Shown piece by piece: positions 1-5,107 of a stretch of 5,107 nt of DNA; the stretch's first letter is position 1; each line of letters starts with the position of its first letter. The stretch is from contig PAMN02000017.1 of NCBI GenBank assembly GCA_002707335.2, positions 8,961-14,067 of the forward strand, written 5' to 3'. The notes beneath the pieces are model-generated. The model ran no database searches. It saw nothing but the letters and a program-made list of their open reading frames with translations, and was not told the origin of the DNA. The DNA is from Methanobacteriota archaeon. Lineage in GTDB: Archaea > Thermoplasmatota > Poseidoniia > Poseidoniales > Poseidoniaceae. A program made the translations under genes and the position numbers.

Positions 1-81
1 GCGTTGAGAACCTTACTTTTCATTATTGTCGCATATTGAATAGAAGTAACCATCAAAGGTGAGATTGTTCTAGAGTGCTGT
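1..81. promoter_or_regulatory. Leader region upstream of the acyltransferase gene
   Basis: Short stretch without a supportable gene. The acyltransferase frame is open back to position 40 but contains no ATG, GTG or TTG before position 82, so these codons are read as untranslated. A weak TATA-like run (gcatattgaa, 31-40) lies about 45 bases before the start codon. A purine-rich AAGGTGAG lies at 56-63, but at about 18 bases from the ATG it is too far for a normal Shine-Dalgarno site. The promoter assignment is inference only. Confidence 0.3.
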
Positions 82-846
82 ATGAGTGACCTCAAAGAAG
101 CGTGGATGGCTTTAGAGGAACACTGGAAAATTAAGCCAGCAGCAGAAAAAATATCGGGCGATCAGGCATACAATTTCCTAAGGTGGACTTTGGGCTCTTT
201 TTTCCGTATCCTGCTTCGAATGAAAATCCGTGGCGTCAAAAATGTACCAAAGAAAGGAGCCACCATACTAGCAGCAAATCATTTATCACATGTCGACCCA
301 ATACTAGTGATTCTGGCATCTCGAAGAAAAACACACTACTTGGCAAAAGATGGACACTTCAGAAATTTTGCATTGGCTACATTTATGAGAGCAACCGGCC
401 AAATTGAAACAAATCGTGAAACAGGAGGTGGCGAAGCACTCTCTAACGCAGCTACTGTTTTGCATTCAAATCGTGCGCTAGGCATTTTTCCGGAGGGAAC
501 ACGGTCAAAAAGAGAGGAGGCACCCTTTTTGCTCCAAGGTAAAACTGGTATCGCAAGATTAGCAGCATCTTATCCAGATGTTCCAGTTGTGCCAATTGGC
601 CTACAAGGAACAAGAGACTTCATGCGTCCCTCAAAACACAAGTTCCCCAGATTTTGGAGACGTGTTGAGGTCGCATTTGGGAAACCTCTAACCTGGTGGC
701 AATGGCTAGAGAAAAAAGTGGAACTTGAAGAGTTGCAAGGACTTGCTCACAAAGATGGCCACGAGGTCAAATCGGTTTTATCAGGGTACTATCGAGAGTT
801 TACTGATGAGTTCATGGAAAGAATTAGAGGACAAGGTGCCCCGTGA
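82..846 (+). CDS. plsC: PlsC-type 1-acyl-glycerol-3-phosphate acyltransferase
   Basis: A 254-residue member of the lysophosphatidic acid acyltransferase family, which moves an acyl group from acyl-CoA or acyl-ACP to the sn-2 position of lysophosphatidate at the membrane, on the route to ester phospholipids. Visible motifs in order: NHLSHVD at residues 66-72 (catalytic His67 and Asp72, the HX4D motif), FPEGTRS at 136-142 (phosphate binding), GKTGIARLA at 153-161, and VPIGL at 170-174. Length is typical. The roughly 30 residues before the hydrophobic and basic stretch at 32-50 are charged and helical-looking, with no clear signal peptide. Position 82 is the only ATG upstream of the conserved core without a large truncation, and no other in-frame start exists upstream. 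The stop lies 37 bases before thyA with no clear promoter between, so co-transcription is likely. If the host is an archaeon, which normally makes isoprenoid ether lipids, this is an atypical bacterial-type gene. The exact acyl donor and acceptor cannot be read from sequence. Confidence 0.9.
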   Translation: MSDLKEAWMALEEHWKIKPAAEKISGDQAYNFLRWTLGSFFRILLRMKIRGVKNVPKKGATILAANHLSHVDPILVILASRRKTHYLAKDGHFRNFALATFMRATGQIETNRETGGGEALSNAATVLHSNRALGIFPEGTRSKREEAPFLLQGKTGIARLAASYPDVPVVPIGLQGTRDFMRPSKHKFPRFWRRVEVAFGKPLTWWQWLEKKVELEELQGLAHKDGHEVKSVLSGYYREFTDEFMERIRGQGAP

Positions 847-883
847 AAATCATCAAAGGCTTCCGTAACTTTGGGTCTTAATG

Positions 884-1681
884 ATGAAACAGTACTTGGA
901 CTTGATGCAGCGCATTCTCGATGAAGGCGAAGAGAAGGGAGATAGGACTGGAACTGGGACAATCTCTGTCTTTGGACATCAAATGCGTTTTGATTTATCC
1001 AAAGGATTTCCGATGGTCACCACCAAAAAATTACACCTAAAGTCAATTGTACACGAATTACTCTGGTTTATTGCAGGAGATACAAATGTAAAATATTTGC
1101 AAGACAATGGAGTGCGTATCTGGAATGAATGGGCGGATGAAAACGGAGATTTAGGACCAGTTTATGGTAAACAATGGCGTGAATGGAAATCTAATGATGG
1201 ACGAATTATAGATCAACTTGAGCAAGCAATTGAGATGATTAAGACAAATCCTAATTCCCGTAGAATCATTGTTAGTGCATGGAATGTTGGCGAATTAGAT
1301 GAAATGGCACTGATGCCATGTCATGCATTTTTCCAATTCCATGTAGCGAATGGTAAATTAAATTGCCAATTATACCAAAGAAGTGCTGATGTATTCTTGG
1401 GCGTTCCATTCAACATAGCATCATATGCGTTGCTAACACATATGGTCGCACAGGTATGTGATTTGGAACCGGGTACTTTTGTTCACACCTTAGGAGATGC
1501 ACATCTTTATGCAAATCATCTTGAGCAAACAAAATTACAATTGTCAAGAACACCAATAGAACCTCTTCCAAAACTAATTTTAAATCCTGATATCAAAAAT
1601 ATTGATGAATTCAAATTTGAAGATATCGAAGTCGTTGGATATGAGCATCACCCTCACATCAAAGCACCAATAGCAGTGTGA
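884..1681 (+). CDS. thyA: Thymidylate synthase ThyA
   Basis: Converts dUMP and 5,10-methylene-tetrahydrofolate to dTMP and dihydrofolate. The protein resembles E. coli ThyA along its whole length. Counted from the second ATG of an ATGATG pair (881 and 884), the key residues fall on E. coli numbers: Arg21 in DRTGTGT, nucleophile Cys146 in PCHAFF, Asp169 in RSADVFLG, Asn177 in FNIASY, and His207/Tyr209 near DAHLY. This, plus the MKQYL beginning shared with E. coli, favours 884 as the start (265 residues); 881 would add one Met. The C-terminus HPHIKAPIAV matches the conserved HPxIKAPxAx end. No canonical ribosome binding site is visible. The stop overlaps a GTG in the folA frame, so the two genes are almost certainly one operon. 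No catalytic residue is missing. The close bacterial similarity suggests horizontal origin if the host is archaeal. Confidence 0.97.
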   Translation: MKQYLDLMQRILDEGEEKGDRTGTGTISVFGHQMRFDLSKGFPMVTTKKLHLKSIVHELLWFIAGDTNVKYLQDNGVRIWNEWADENGDLGPVYGKQWREWKSNDGRIIDQLEQAIEMIKTNPNSRRIIVSAWNVGELDEMALMPCHAFFQFHVANGKLNCQLYQRSADVFLGVPFNIASYALLTHMVAQVCDLEPGTFVHTLGDAHLYANHLEQTKLQLSRTPIEPLPKLILNPDIKNIDEFKFEDIEVVGYEHHPHIKAPIAV

Positions 1682-1686
1682 TTGAC

Positions 1687-2148
1687 ATGCTTGGAATGAT
1701 TGTTGCATGTGACAGAAATGGAGCTATAGGAAAAGATGGCGATTTACCATGGCGGCAATCTACTGATTTACAACACTTCAAAAATATAACAATGGGATCT
1801 AACCTGATTATGGGTAGAAAAACATGGGATTCATTGCCAGGTAAACTTCCTGGAAGAGAACATTTTGTTCTCACTAGAAGTAATAGCATAGATGATGTTA
1901 ATTTAATCTCATTTGAAGATGCAAAAAAAATGGAAGGGTGGATTATTGGAGGAGGAGAAATTTACAGTTTATTCATAGAACACGTTTCGATTTTACATCG
2001 AACAATTATTGACACTAGGGTAGAAAATCCAGATACATTTTTCCCCGACATTACTGGTTTAGGGTTCAACCTTGTTGAAGAGAGTGATGTCTCAGCAGGA
2101 GAAAAAGACCAATTTGACATGGTATTTCAAAAATGGGAAAAACGCTAA
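1687..2148 (+). CDS. folA: Dihydrofolate reductase FolA
   Basis: Reduces dihydrofolate, the by-product of the neighbouring ThyA, to tetrahydrofolate with NADPH. Starting at the ATG at 1687 gives 153 residues, and conserved positions then coincide with E. coli DHFR: the LPW motif at 20-22, catalytic Asp27, Phe31, GRKTW at 43-47 (cofactor loop), Ser49 and Arg57 in LPGR. The glycine-rich GGGEIY follows at 88-93 and DTFFPDI near 117-123. An alternative GTG start at 1678 overlaps the thyA stop as GTGA and would add three residues. That overlap is attractive for coupled translation, but residue alignment favours 1687; both are possible. No Shine-Dalgarno sequence is evident, consistent with re-initiation after ThyA. 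The stop codon overlaps the stop of the opposite-strand oxidoreductase gene. Confidence 0.95.
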   Translation: MLGMIVACDRNGAIGKDGDLPWRQSTDLQHFKNITMGSNLIMGRKTWDSLPGKLPGREHFVLTRSNSIDDVNLISFEDAKKMEGWIIGGGEIYSLFIEHVSILHRTIIDTRVENPDTFFPDITGLGFNLVEESDVSAGEKDQFDMVFQKWEKR

Positions 2149-3164
2149 TTGAATTTAAGTAAGACTTTGCCTACATTCTTTGCATCATGTATGTGTTGGT
2201 GTGCTTTGGCCACGTCAGATGCATCAAACACAGAATCGATTACTGGCTTCAAATGGCCATCTTTGACACCACCAAGAATTCTATCCAATTGTTCAGCCAT
2301 TGCGGATTCATCTTTCCAAGTACCCATGTGAACACCAAATACGCCTCTATTTCTGGTCATCAATCTAAGTGCATCAAATTTAGGTGTCTTTCTCAAAGCA
2401 AAGAAAGCTTTGAGAAGTGAACGTTTTGAATTTGGGGCGGCAGAAGATAATCCGTAAGTATACAACCTACCACCTTCAGCTAAACAGCCCAGGCTTTTCT
2501 TCAGGTTATCACCACCTATAGGATCTAAGATATGATCTACTCCTCTTCCGTTTGTGGCATCATTGATTATTCTAGTGAAATCTTCTTTATGTCTATCAAT
2601 TGGTATACCACCAAAAGACTCTATGATCTTGGATTTATGGCCAGATGCTGTTGCCCAAACCTGCTCAATACCAGCCCATTGACAGAGTTGCAATGCTGCA
2701 GTACCAACACCTCCTGCACCTCCGTGTATCAGTACAGATTCGCCTTTCTTGAGATGTCCCAAATAATGTAGCATATGATGTGCTGTCAAGTATGTTACAG
2801 GCATTGCAGCGGCTTCGTCTAAACCCATTTCATCCGGTATTGGAATGACTCTTGAAGACTTTACCGAAACATGACTACACTGACCACCTGTTTGCATTGC
2901 TGCAACTACTCTTTGTCCAACTTCAAATCCAGTAACTCCCTCGCCTAGGGACTTAATGGTGCCACTAACCTCATACCCAGGAGTAAACGGAAATGGTGGC
3001 CTTGGCTGATATAGACCTAAACGCATCAAAGTATCTGCGAAATTAATCCCTGCATAATGCACTTCTATGATAACTTCCCCTTCTTTTGGAACTGGCATAT
3101 CAATTTCTATTATCTTCAATACTGAAGGAGAACCAGCTTTTGTTATTGCGACGCAATAGGGCAT
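2145..3164 (-). CDS. Zinc-independent MDR-family quinone oxidoreductase (VAT1/zeta-crystallin-like)
   Basis: A 339-residue medium-chain dehydrogenase/reductase, full length for the family. The N-terminal GroES-like catalytic domain contains AGINFADTLMRLGLY (38-52) and the TPGYEVSG signature (61-68), followed by GEGVTGFEVGQRV. The Rossmann domain has the NADPH-binding glycine motif HGGAGGVG at 147-154. The cysteine/histidine zinc ligands of alcohol dehydrogenases are absent, as in quinone oxidoreductase, zeta-crystallin and VAT-1. The segment ALRLMTRNRGVFGVHMG (265-281) resembles VAT-1-like members more than E. coli Qor. The likely reaction is NADPH-dependent reduction of quinones or enones; the natural substrate is unknown. 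The protein looks cytosolic, with no signal or membrane segment. The ATG at 3164 begins at the usual distance from the first beta strand. The gene diverges from the flavodoxin gene, and its stop overlaps that of folA by convergence. Confidence 0.92.
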   Translation of the reverse strand: MPYCVAITKAGSPSVLKIIEIDMPVPKEGEVIIEVHYAGINFADTLMRLGLYQPRPPFPFTPGYEVSGTIKSLGEGVTGFEVGQRVVAAMQTGGQCSHVSVKSSRVIPIPDEMGLDEAAAMPVTYLTAHHMLHYLGHLKKGESVLIHGGAGGVGTAALQLCQWAGIEQVWATASGHKSKIIESFGGIPIDRHKEDFTRIINDATNGRGVDHILDPIGGDNLKKSLGCLAEGGRLYTYGLSSAAPNSKRSLLKAFFALRKTPKFDALRLMTRNRGVFGVHMGTWKDESAMAEQLDRILGGVKDGHLKPVIDSVFDASDVAKAHQHIHDAKNVGKVLLKFN

Positions 3165-3185
3165 AGTTACTTGTCAAACTGATTA

Positions 3186-3204
3186 GTAATAAACATATTT
3201 TTTA
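3186..3204 (-). promoter_or_regulatory. TATA-like element for the oxidoreductase gene
   Basis: On the minus strand this reads as an A-run followed by AAATATGTTTATTA, centred near 3198. An archaeal transcription start about 26 bases downstream would fall near 3172, giving a leader of only some 8 bases before the ATG at 3164. This fits the lack of a Shine-Dalgarno site. The same A/T block could also serve as a TATA box for the rightward flavodoxin gene. Inference from position and composition only. Confidence 0.4.
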
Positions 3205-3215
3205 GGGCGCCCTAA
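3202..3215. promoter_or_regulatory. Perfect 14-base palindrome, candidate operator
   Basis: TTAGGGCGCCCTAA is an exact inverted repeat without a spacer, lying between two divergent redox genes and between two TATA-like sequences. A perfect 14-base palindrome in a promoter gap of 80 bases, with a G+C core inside very A+T-rich surroundings, suggests a binding site for a dimeric regulator. Its TTAGG...CCTAA ends resemble the outer arms of DtxR/IdeR-type metal-regulator operators, although the spacing is shorter than the classical 19-base site. It lies where it could block TBP/TFB or polymerase on either gene. The identity of any regulator is inference. Confidence 0.5.
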
Positions 3216-3216
3216 T

Positions 3217-3227
3217 TTGATATACTA
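3217..3227 (+). promoter_or_regulatory. TATA-like element for the flavodoxin gene
   Basis: TTGATATACTA immediately follows the palindrome. A start about 26 bases after its centre would be near 3248, on or beside the second of the flavodoxin ATGs, implying a leaderless or nearly leaderless message. The alternative is the A/T block at 3191-3204, which would start transcription near 3224 and leave a leader carrying the GGGGG at 3237-3241 as a ribosome binding site. The sequence does not decide between them. Confidence 0.35.
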
Positions 3228-3244
3228 CCGATTCTTGGGGGCAA

Positions 3245-3694
3245 ATGATGACAATGCCGAAAATAACAGTTCTTTACGGAACCGAAACTGGAAATTCTGA
3301 ATTACTTGCAATGGATATATGTAAAGAGGGTGAAAACCTTGGTTTGGAGTGTGAAAACTACGGAATGGAACATATTGAAAGTGATGATTTTTCGAGTATT
3401 GAAAATTTGCTAATAGTTTGCAGTACTTGGGGAGATGGAGAACAACCCGATAATGCGATTGACTTGTTTGACTATGTAGAGGAGCTTGACGCAGGTGAGT
3501 TAGAAAACATGAAATTCTCAGTTTTAGCACTAGGCGACACAGCATTTGATCTGTTCTGTGAAGCAGGAAAAGAATGGGATAGAGTTCTTGAAGAGAAAGG
3601 TGCTACAAGAATTTACGATAGAGTGGACTGTGATGTTGACTACGAGGATGACGCAGAAGAGTGGATTGAAAACGTACTTGCAACTTTTTCGTGA
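3245..3694 (+). CDS. Flavodoxin-domain protein (CysJ/MioC-like)
   Basis: A single-domain FMN-binding electron carrier of 149 residues, the usual flavodoxin size. The FMN phosphate loop is TETGNS at residues 13-18. The isoalloxazine-contacting loop is CSTWGDGEQPDNA at 59-71, with Trp62 in the aromatic stacking position. The third loop is LALGDTAFDLFCEAGK at 94-109. The downstream RVDCDVDYEDDAEEW (126-140) is characteristic of the flavodoxin domains of sulfite reductase CysJ and of MioC, so it resembles these more than the classical short-chain flavodoxins. There is no attached FAD/NADPH reductase domain, so it needs a partner protein, which is not in the window. Three Met codons (3245, 3248, 3254) are possible starts; GGGGG at 3237-3241 is better spaced for 3248. 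The coding sequence is rich in Asp and Glu. It is transcribed away from the oxidoreductase and ends six bases from the convergent mazG-like gene. Confidence 0.92.
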   Translation: MMTMPKITVLYGTETGNSELLAMDICKEGENLGLECENYGMEHIESDDFSSIENLLIVCSTWGDGEQPDNAIDLFDYVEELDAGELENMKFSVLALGDTAFDLFCEAGKEWDRVLEEKGATRIYDRVDCDVDYEDDAEEWIENVLATFS

Positions 3695-3700
3695 TATCAA

Positions 3701-4108
3701 CTAATTCTGGTCTTCTGAACTATATTCAGTAACTCTGATTCCTAATCTCCCACGTATTGCGGGTCGTTGCATTATTTTCTCATATTTTGATTCAAAAGCC
3801 GACTTCAGATCGATCTTCATTGCTAAAGAGTGCCCCATTAACAATATCAGTACATCTGCCATTTCCTCAGCACATTCTTCAATCGGTTTGCCTTTGGTAA
3901 CCGCAGCAGCTAATTCGCCTAATTCTTCAACCGTCAATGCAATTCTGTAACCCATATCATGGCCATTGTTTCCAGCAAAATCGTGTTTATGATGGAATGC
4001 TGCTACCTTGCGCATCATTTTACTCCATTCATCACTTTCATCACTGGCCAACCAATCCTCAACATTACGCCCCATGCCCCCGAATGGGTGAATAAGAGAG
4101 TTAATCAT
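3701..4108 (-). CDS. MazG-like nucleotide pyrophosphohydrolase
   Basis: A small (135-residue) all-alpha NTP pyrophosphohydrolase of the MazG/dUTPase-like superfamily, whose members hydrolyse (d)NTPs or modified nucleotides to monophosphate and pyrophosphate with Mg2+. The metal-binding pattern is clear: EELGE at residues 61-65 and EEMAD at 81-85, giving the EExxE...ExxD signature. A basic tail (KIMQRPAIRGRLGIR, 111-125) follows. The frame is open to an ATG at 4132, but the ATG at 4108 forms an ATGA overlap with the stop of the upstream phosphorylase gene and is preferred. The earlier start would add eight residues and overlap that gene by 28 bases. Last gene of the leftward operon. The substrate cannot be assigned: neighbours suggest nucleotide or purine housekeeping. 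The N-terminal 50 residues (His-rich around 39-50) were not recognised as a separate domain. Confidence 0.85.
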   Translation of the reverse strand: MINSLIHPFGGMGRNVEDWLASDESDEWSKMMRKVAAFHHKHDFAGNNGHDMGYRIALTVEELGELAAAVTKGKPIEECAEEMADVLILLMGHSLAMKIDLKSAFESKYEKIMQRPAIRGRLGIRVTEYSSEDQN

Positions 4109-4845
4109 TGCGCGATTATCGACTTTATGCATTCTATAACGGGGGCGAGTTTAGATTTTGCTTTCGAAGATACCTCGTCATGATCTAGTGCCTTATTTGA
4201 ATCTCCAGGTTCTCTTCCTGCAGCCCAATTACTTGAGACAAGAATTGCAGAGTAAGGTATTGACAATTCTGCAGCTAATTTGCATTCTCGGGGCATGGTC
4301 ATTCCTACCACTTCCCCACCTAATTTTTCAATTGCATCTATTTCCTTAGATGTTTCAAATTGTGGTCCATGTGCTAACCAATATGTTCTCTCTAATTTTA
4401 GACTTGGCTGAATTTTAGACAAGGTATTATGCAATAAAGTATTCATTTCTGAATCGAATGGTTGAGTCATTGAAGTAAATTTAGCTTCATTTTCAGAAAA
4501 AGTCATAGCCACTCCAGTGAAATCAATGTATTGGGTTGCATACCCAATTGATCCCGGAGGGAAATCATTTGGTATAGCACCAACTGAGCATATTGATAGT
4601 ATTTTGTCAACACCTGCTTCTTTTAGAGATTCTATATTGGCATGATGATTAATATTGTGTGGTGGATTTATTCCTGAACCATGATGTCTCTCAAGAAAGA
4701 ATAGGGTGCAAGATTCCGTTTTCACGCACTTGATTGGGACATCGCCAAATCTAGTTTCCGCAACTATATCATCTGAACTAATCACTTCGATTGAACCTGT
4801 CGCCAATTCAGTCATCGCCGTTCCGCCGATGATTCCAATTCGCAT
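4105..4845 (-). CDS. mtnP: MTAP-family nucleoside phosphorylase, probably 6-oxopurine/methylthioinosine type
   Basis: A 246-residue phosphorylase of the PNP/MTAP family, which splits a purine (thio)nucleoside with phosphate into free base and (5-methylthio)ribose-1-phosphate for purine and methionine salvage. Visible elements: IIGGT at 5-9 (phosphate loop), ERHH at 52-55 (phosphate-binding Arg53/His54 region), PPHNINHHANIESLKEAGV at 61-79, CSVGAI at 86-91, GPQFET at 160-165, and VGMTMPRE at 180-187 with the ribose-contacting Met. At the purine pocket it reads SSNWAAG (204-210): Asn206 sits where methylthioadenosine phosphorylases have Asp in TDYD, and resembles the VNPAAG of bacterial methylthioinosine phosphorylase. 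This suggests 6-oxopurine preference. The symbol denotes family, not proven substrate. The frame extends to 4938 but inside the preceding gene; the ATG at 4845, just before RIGIIGGT and ten bases after that gene's stop, is the sensible start. Confidence 0.9.
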   Translation of the reverse strand: MRIGIIGGTAMTELATGSIEVISSDDIVAETRFGDVPIKCVKTESCTLFFLERHHGSGINPPHNINHHANIESLKEAGVDKILSICSVGAIPNDFPPGSIGYATQYIDFTGVAMTFSENEAKFTSMTQPFDSEMNTLLHNTLSKIQPSLKLERTYWLAHGPQFETSKEIDAIEKLGGEVVGMTMPRECKLAAELSIPYSAILVSSNWAAGREPGDSNKALDHDEVSSKAKSKLAPVIECIKSIIAQ

Positions 4846-4855
4846 TGGCTTCAAC

Positions 4856-5107
4856 TCATTCAAGCAATCTAGCCACAATATCCGCTTTGGTTCCAGATGT
4901 TGCAACTCCTGCTTCCTTTGCTTTCTCAACCAACTCATCTTTCTTGAGTTTCATCAATTCAGCCTCTGTAGCCCCTGATTCTTCAGCAGGTGCTTCTTCA
5001 GCAGGTTCTTCTTCAGCAGGTTCTTCTTCAGCAGGTTCTTCTTCAACAGGTGCCTCTTCAGCAGGTGCCTCTTCAGCAGGTGCTTCTTCTTTCTCAGCGA
5101 TTGATTC
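4856..5107 (-). CDS. C-terminal part of a protein with acidic EEAPA repeats and a SAP-like domain (partial)
   Basis: Only the last 83 residues lie in the window; the start is beyond the right edge. It begins with a short charged stretch (ESIAEKEE), then seven Ala/Pro/Glu pentapeptides (APAEE, APVEE, EPAEE), a highly acidic and probably unstructured linker. The final 33 or so residues run from ATEAELMKLKKDELVEKA to SGTKADIVARLLE. The pattern of leucines, followed by the SGTKADIVxRL motif, matches the helix-extended-helix SAP/HeH fold that commonly binds nucleic acid. The main body, and thus the function, cannot be known from this piece; linker-plus-SAP tails occur on ribosomal and other nucleic-acid-associated proteins. 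It is the first visible gene of the leftward operon, ten bases before the phosphorylase start. Confidence 0.8.
   Translation of the reverse strand, partial: ESIAEKEEAPAEEAPAEEAPVEEEPAEEEPAEEEPAEEAPAEESGATEAELMKLKKDELVEKAKEAGVATSGTKADIVARLLE
4981..5085. repeat. Seven tandem 15-base repeats (coding)
   Basis: Seven contiguous units of CTTCAGCAGGTGCTT type, differing at only a few positions (GTTCTT, GTGCCT, one CAACAGG). They begin at 4981, 4996, 5011, 5026, 5041, 5056 and 5071, and on the minus strand encode the Ala/Pro/Glu pentapeptides. The near identity at DNA level, including synonymous sites, points to expansion by slippage or unequal recombination, so copy number may vary between strains. 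Confidence 0.9.

Noticed and set aside
1..23. Possible start of a leftward gene (ATG at 23 on the minus strand, reading MKSKVLN to the edge)
   Set aside because: Only seven codons are visible, with no ribosome binding site or convincing TATA box at the right distance, so a real gene cannot be distinguished from chance.
40..81. Upstream open extension of the acyltransferase frame
   Set aside because: Fourteen codons are open but contain no ATG, GTG or TTG, and the conserved family core begins well after 82.
847..880. Separate promoter for thyA
   Set aside because: The short gap after the acyltransferase gene has no TATA-like or -10/-35-like sequence that stands out.
1659..1889. 76-residue open frame on the minus strand inside thyA/folA
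   Set aside because: Lies wholly over strongly conserved thymidylate synthase and DHFR codons and shows no recognisable domain.
3225..3545. 106-residue open frame on the minus strand over the flavodoxin gene
   Set aside because: Antisense shadow of a clear flavodoxin with intact FMN loops; its own translation has no domain-like pattern and no plausible promoter.
3684..3690. Run of five T near the end of the flavodoxin gene as an archaeal-type terminator
   Set aside because: It is inside the coding sequence, short, and not accompanied by further T-runs downstream.
4846..4938. N-terminal extension of the phosphorylase frame to 4938
   Set aside because: The extra 31 residues are encoded over the SAP-like end of the preceding gene in another frame, and the family begins at RIGIIGGT right after the ATG at 4845.

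Overview
The window is a gene-dense, A+T-rich stretch of a prokaryotic chromosome with seven protein genes supported over nearly their full length and one cut off by the right edge. No RNA genes, insertion sequences or CRISPR arrays are visible. The best guess for the source is a marine planktonic euryarchaeon of the Marine Group II (Poseidoniales) type. This rests on weak or absent Shine-Dalgarno sites, TATA-like boxes that place transcription starts at or very near start codons, the acidic-repeat plus SAP-like protein end, and the mix of archaeal-looking and strongly bacterial-looking genes. It is inference; a marine bacterium is not excluded.

Layout. Positions 1-81 are a short non-coding leader. 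A rightward block follows: a PlsC-type acyltransferase (82-846), thymidylate synthase ThyA (884-1681) and dihydrofolate reductase FolA (1687-2148). The stop codon of folA overlaps, on the opposite strand, the stop of a leftward zinc-free MDR quinone oxidoreductase (2145-3164). An 80-base divergent intergenic region (3165-3244) holds TATA-like sequences and a perfect 14-base palindrome. It separates the oxidoreductase from a rightward CysJ/MioC-like flavodoxin (3245-3694). Six bases later a leftward operon ends. Read in its own direction, that operon consists of a protein with seven EEAPA-like pentapeptide repeats and a C-terminal SAP-like domain (4856 to beyond 5107), an MTAP-family nucleoside phosphorylase (4105-4845), and a MazG-like nucleotide pyrophosphohydrolase (3701-4108) joined by an ATGA stop/start overlap.

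How the genes fit together. ThyA and FolA form the complete thymidylate cycle: ThyA consumes methylene-tetrahydrofolate and releases dihydrofolate, and FolA regenerates tetrahydrofolate. Both align with the E. coli enzymes almost residue for residue at the active-site positions. The phosphorylase and MazG-like protein suggest purine/methylthio-nucleoside salvage and nucleotide-pool cleaning. The oxidoreductase and flavodoxin are redox proteins sharing a divergent promoter region, and the palindrome there is the best candidate for a regulatory site. No wholly new system is apparent. The points most worth attention are this palindrome, the bacterial-type PlsC and ThyA-FolA set in a probable archaeon, and the Asn in the purine pocket of the phosphorylase.
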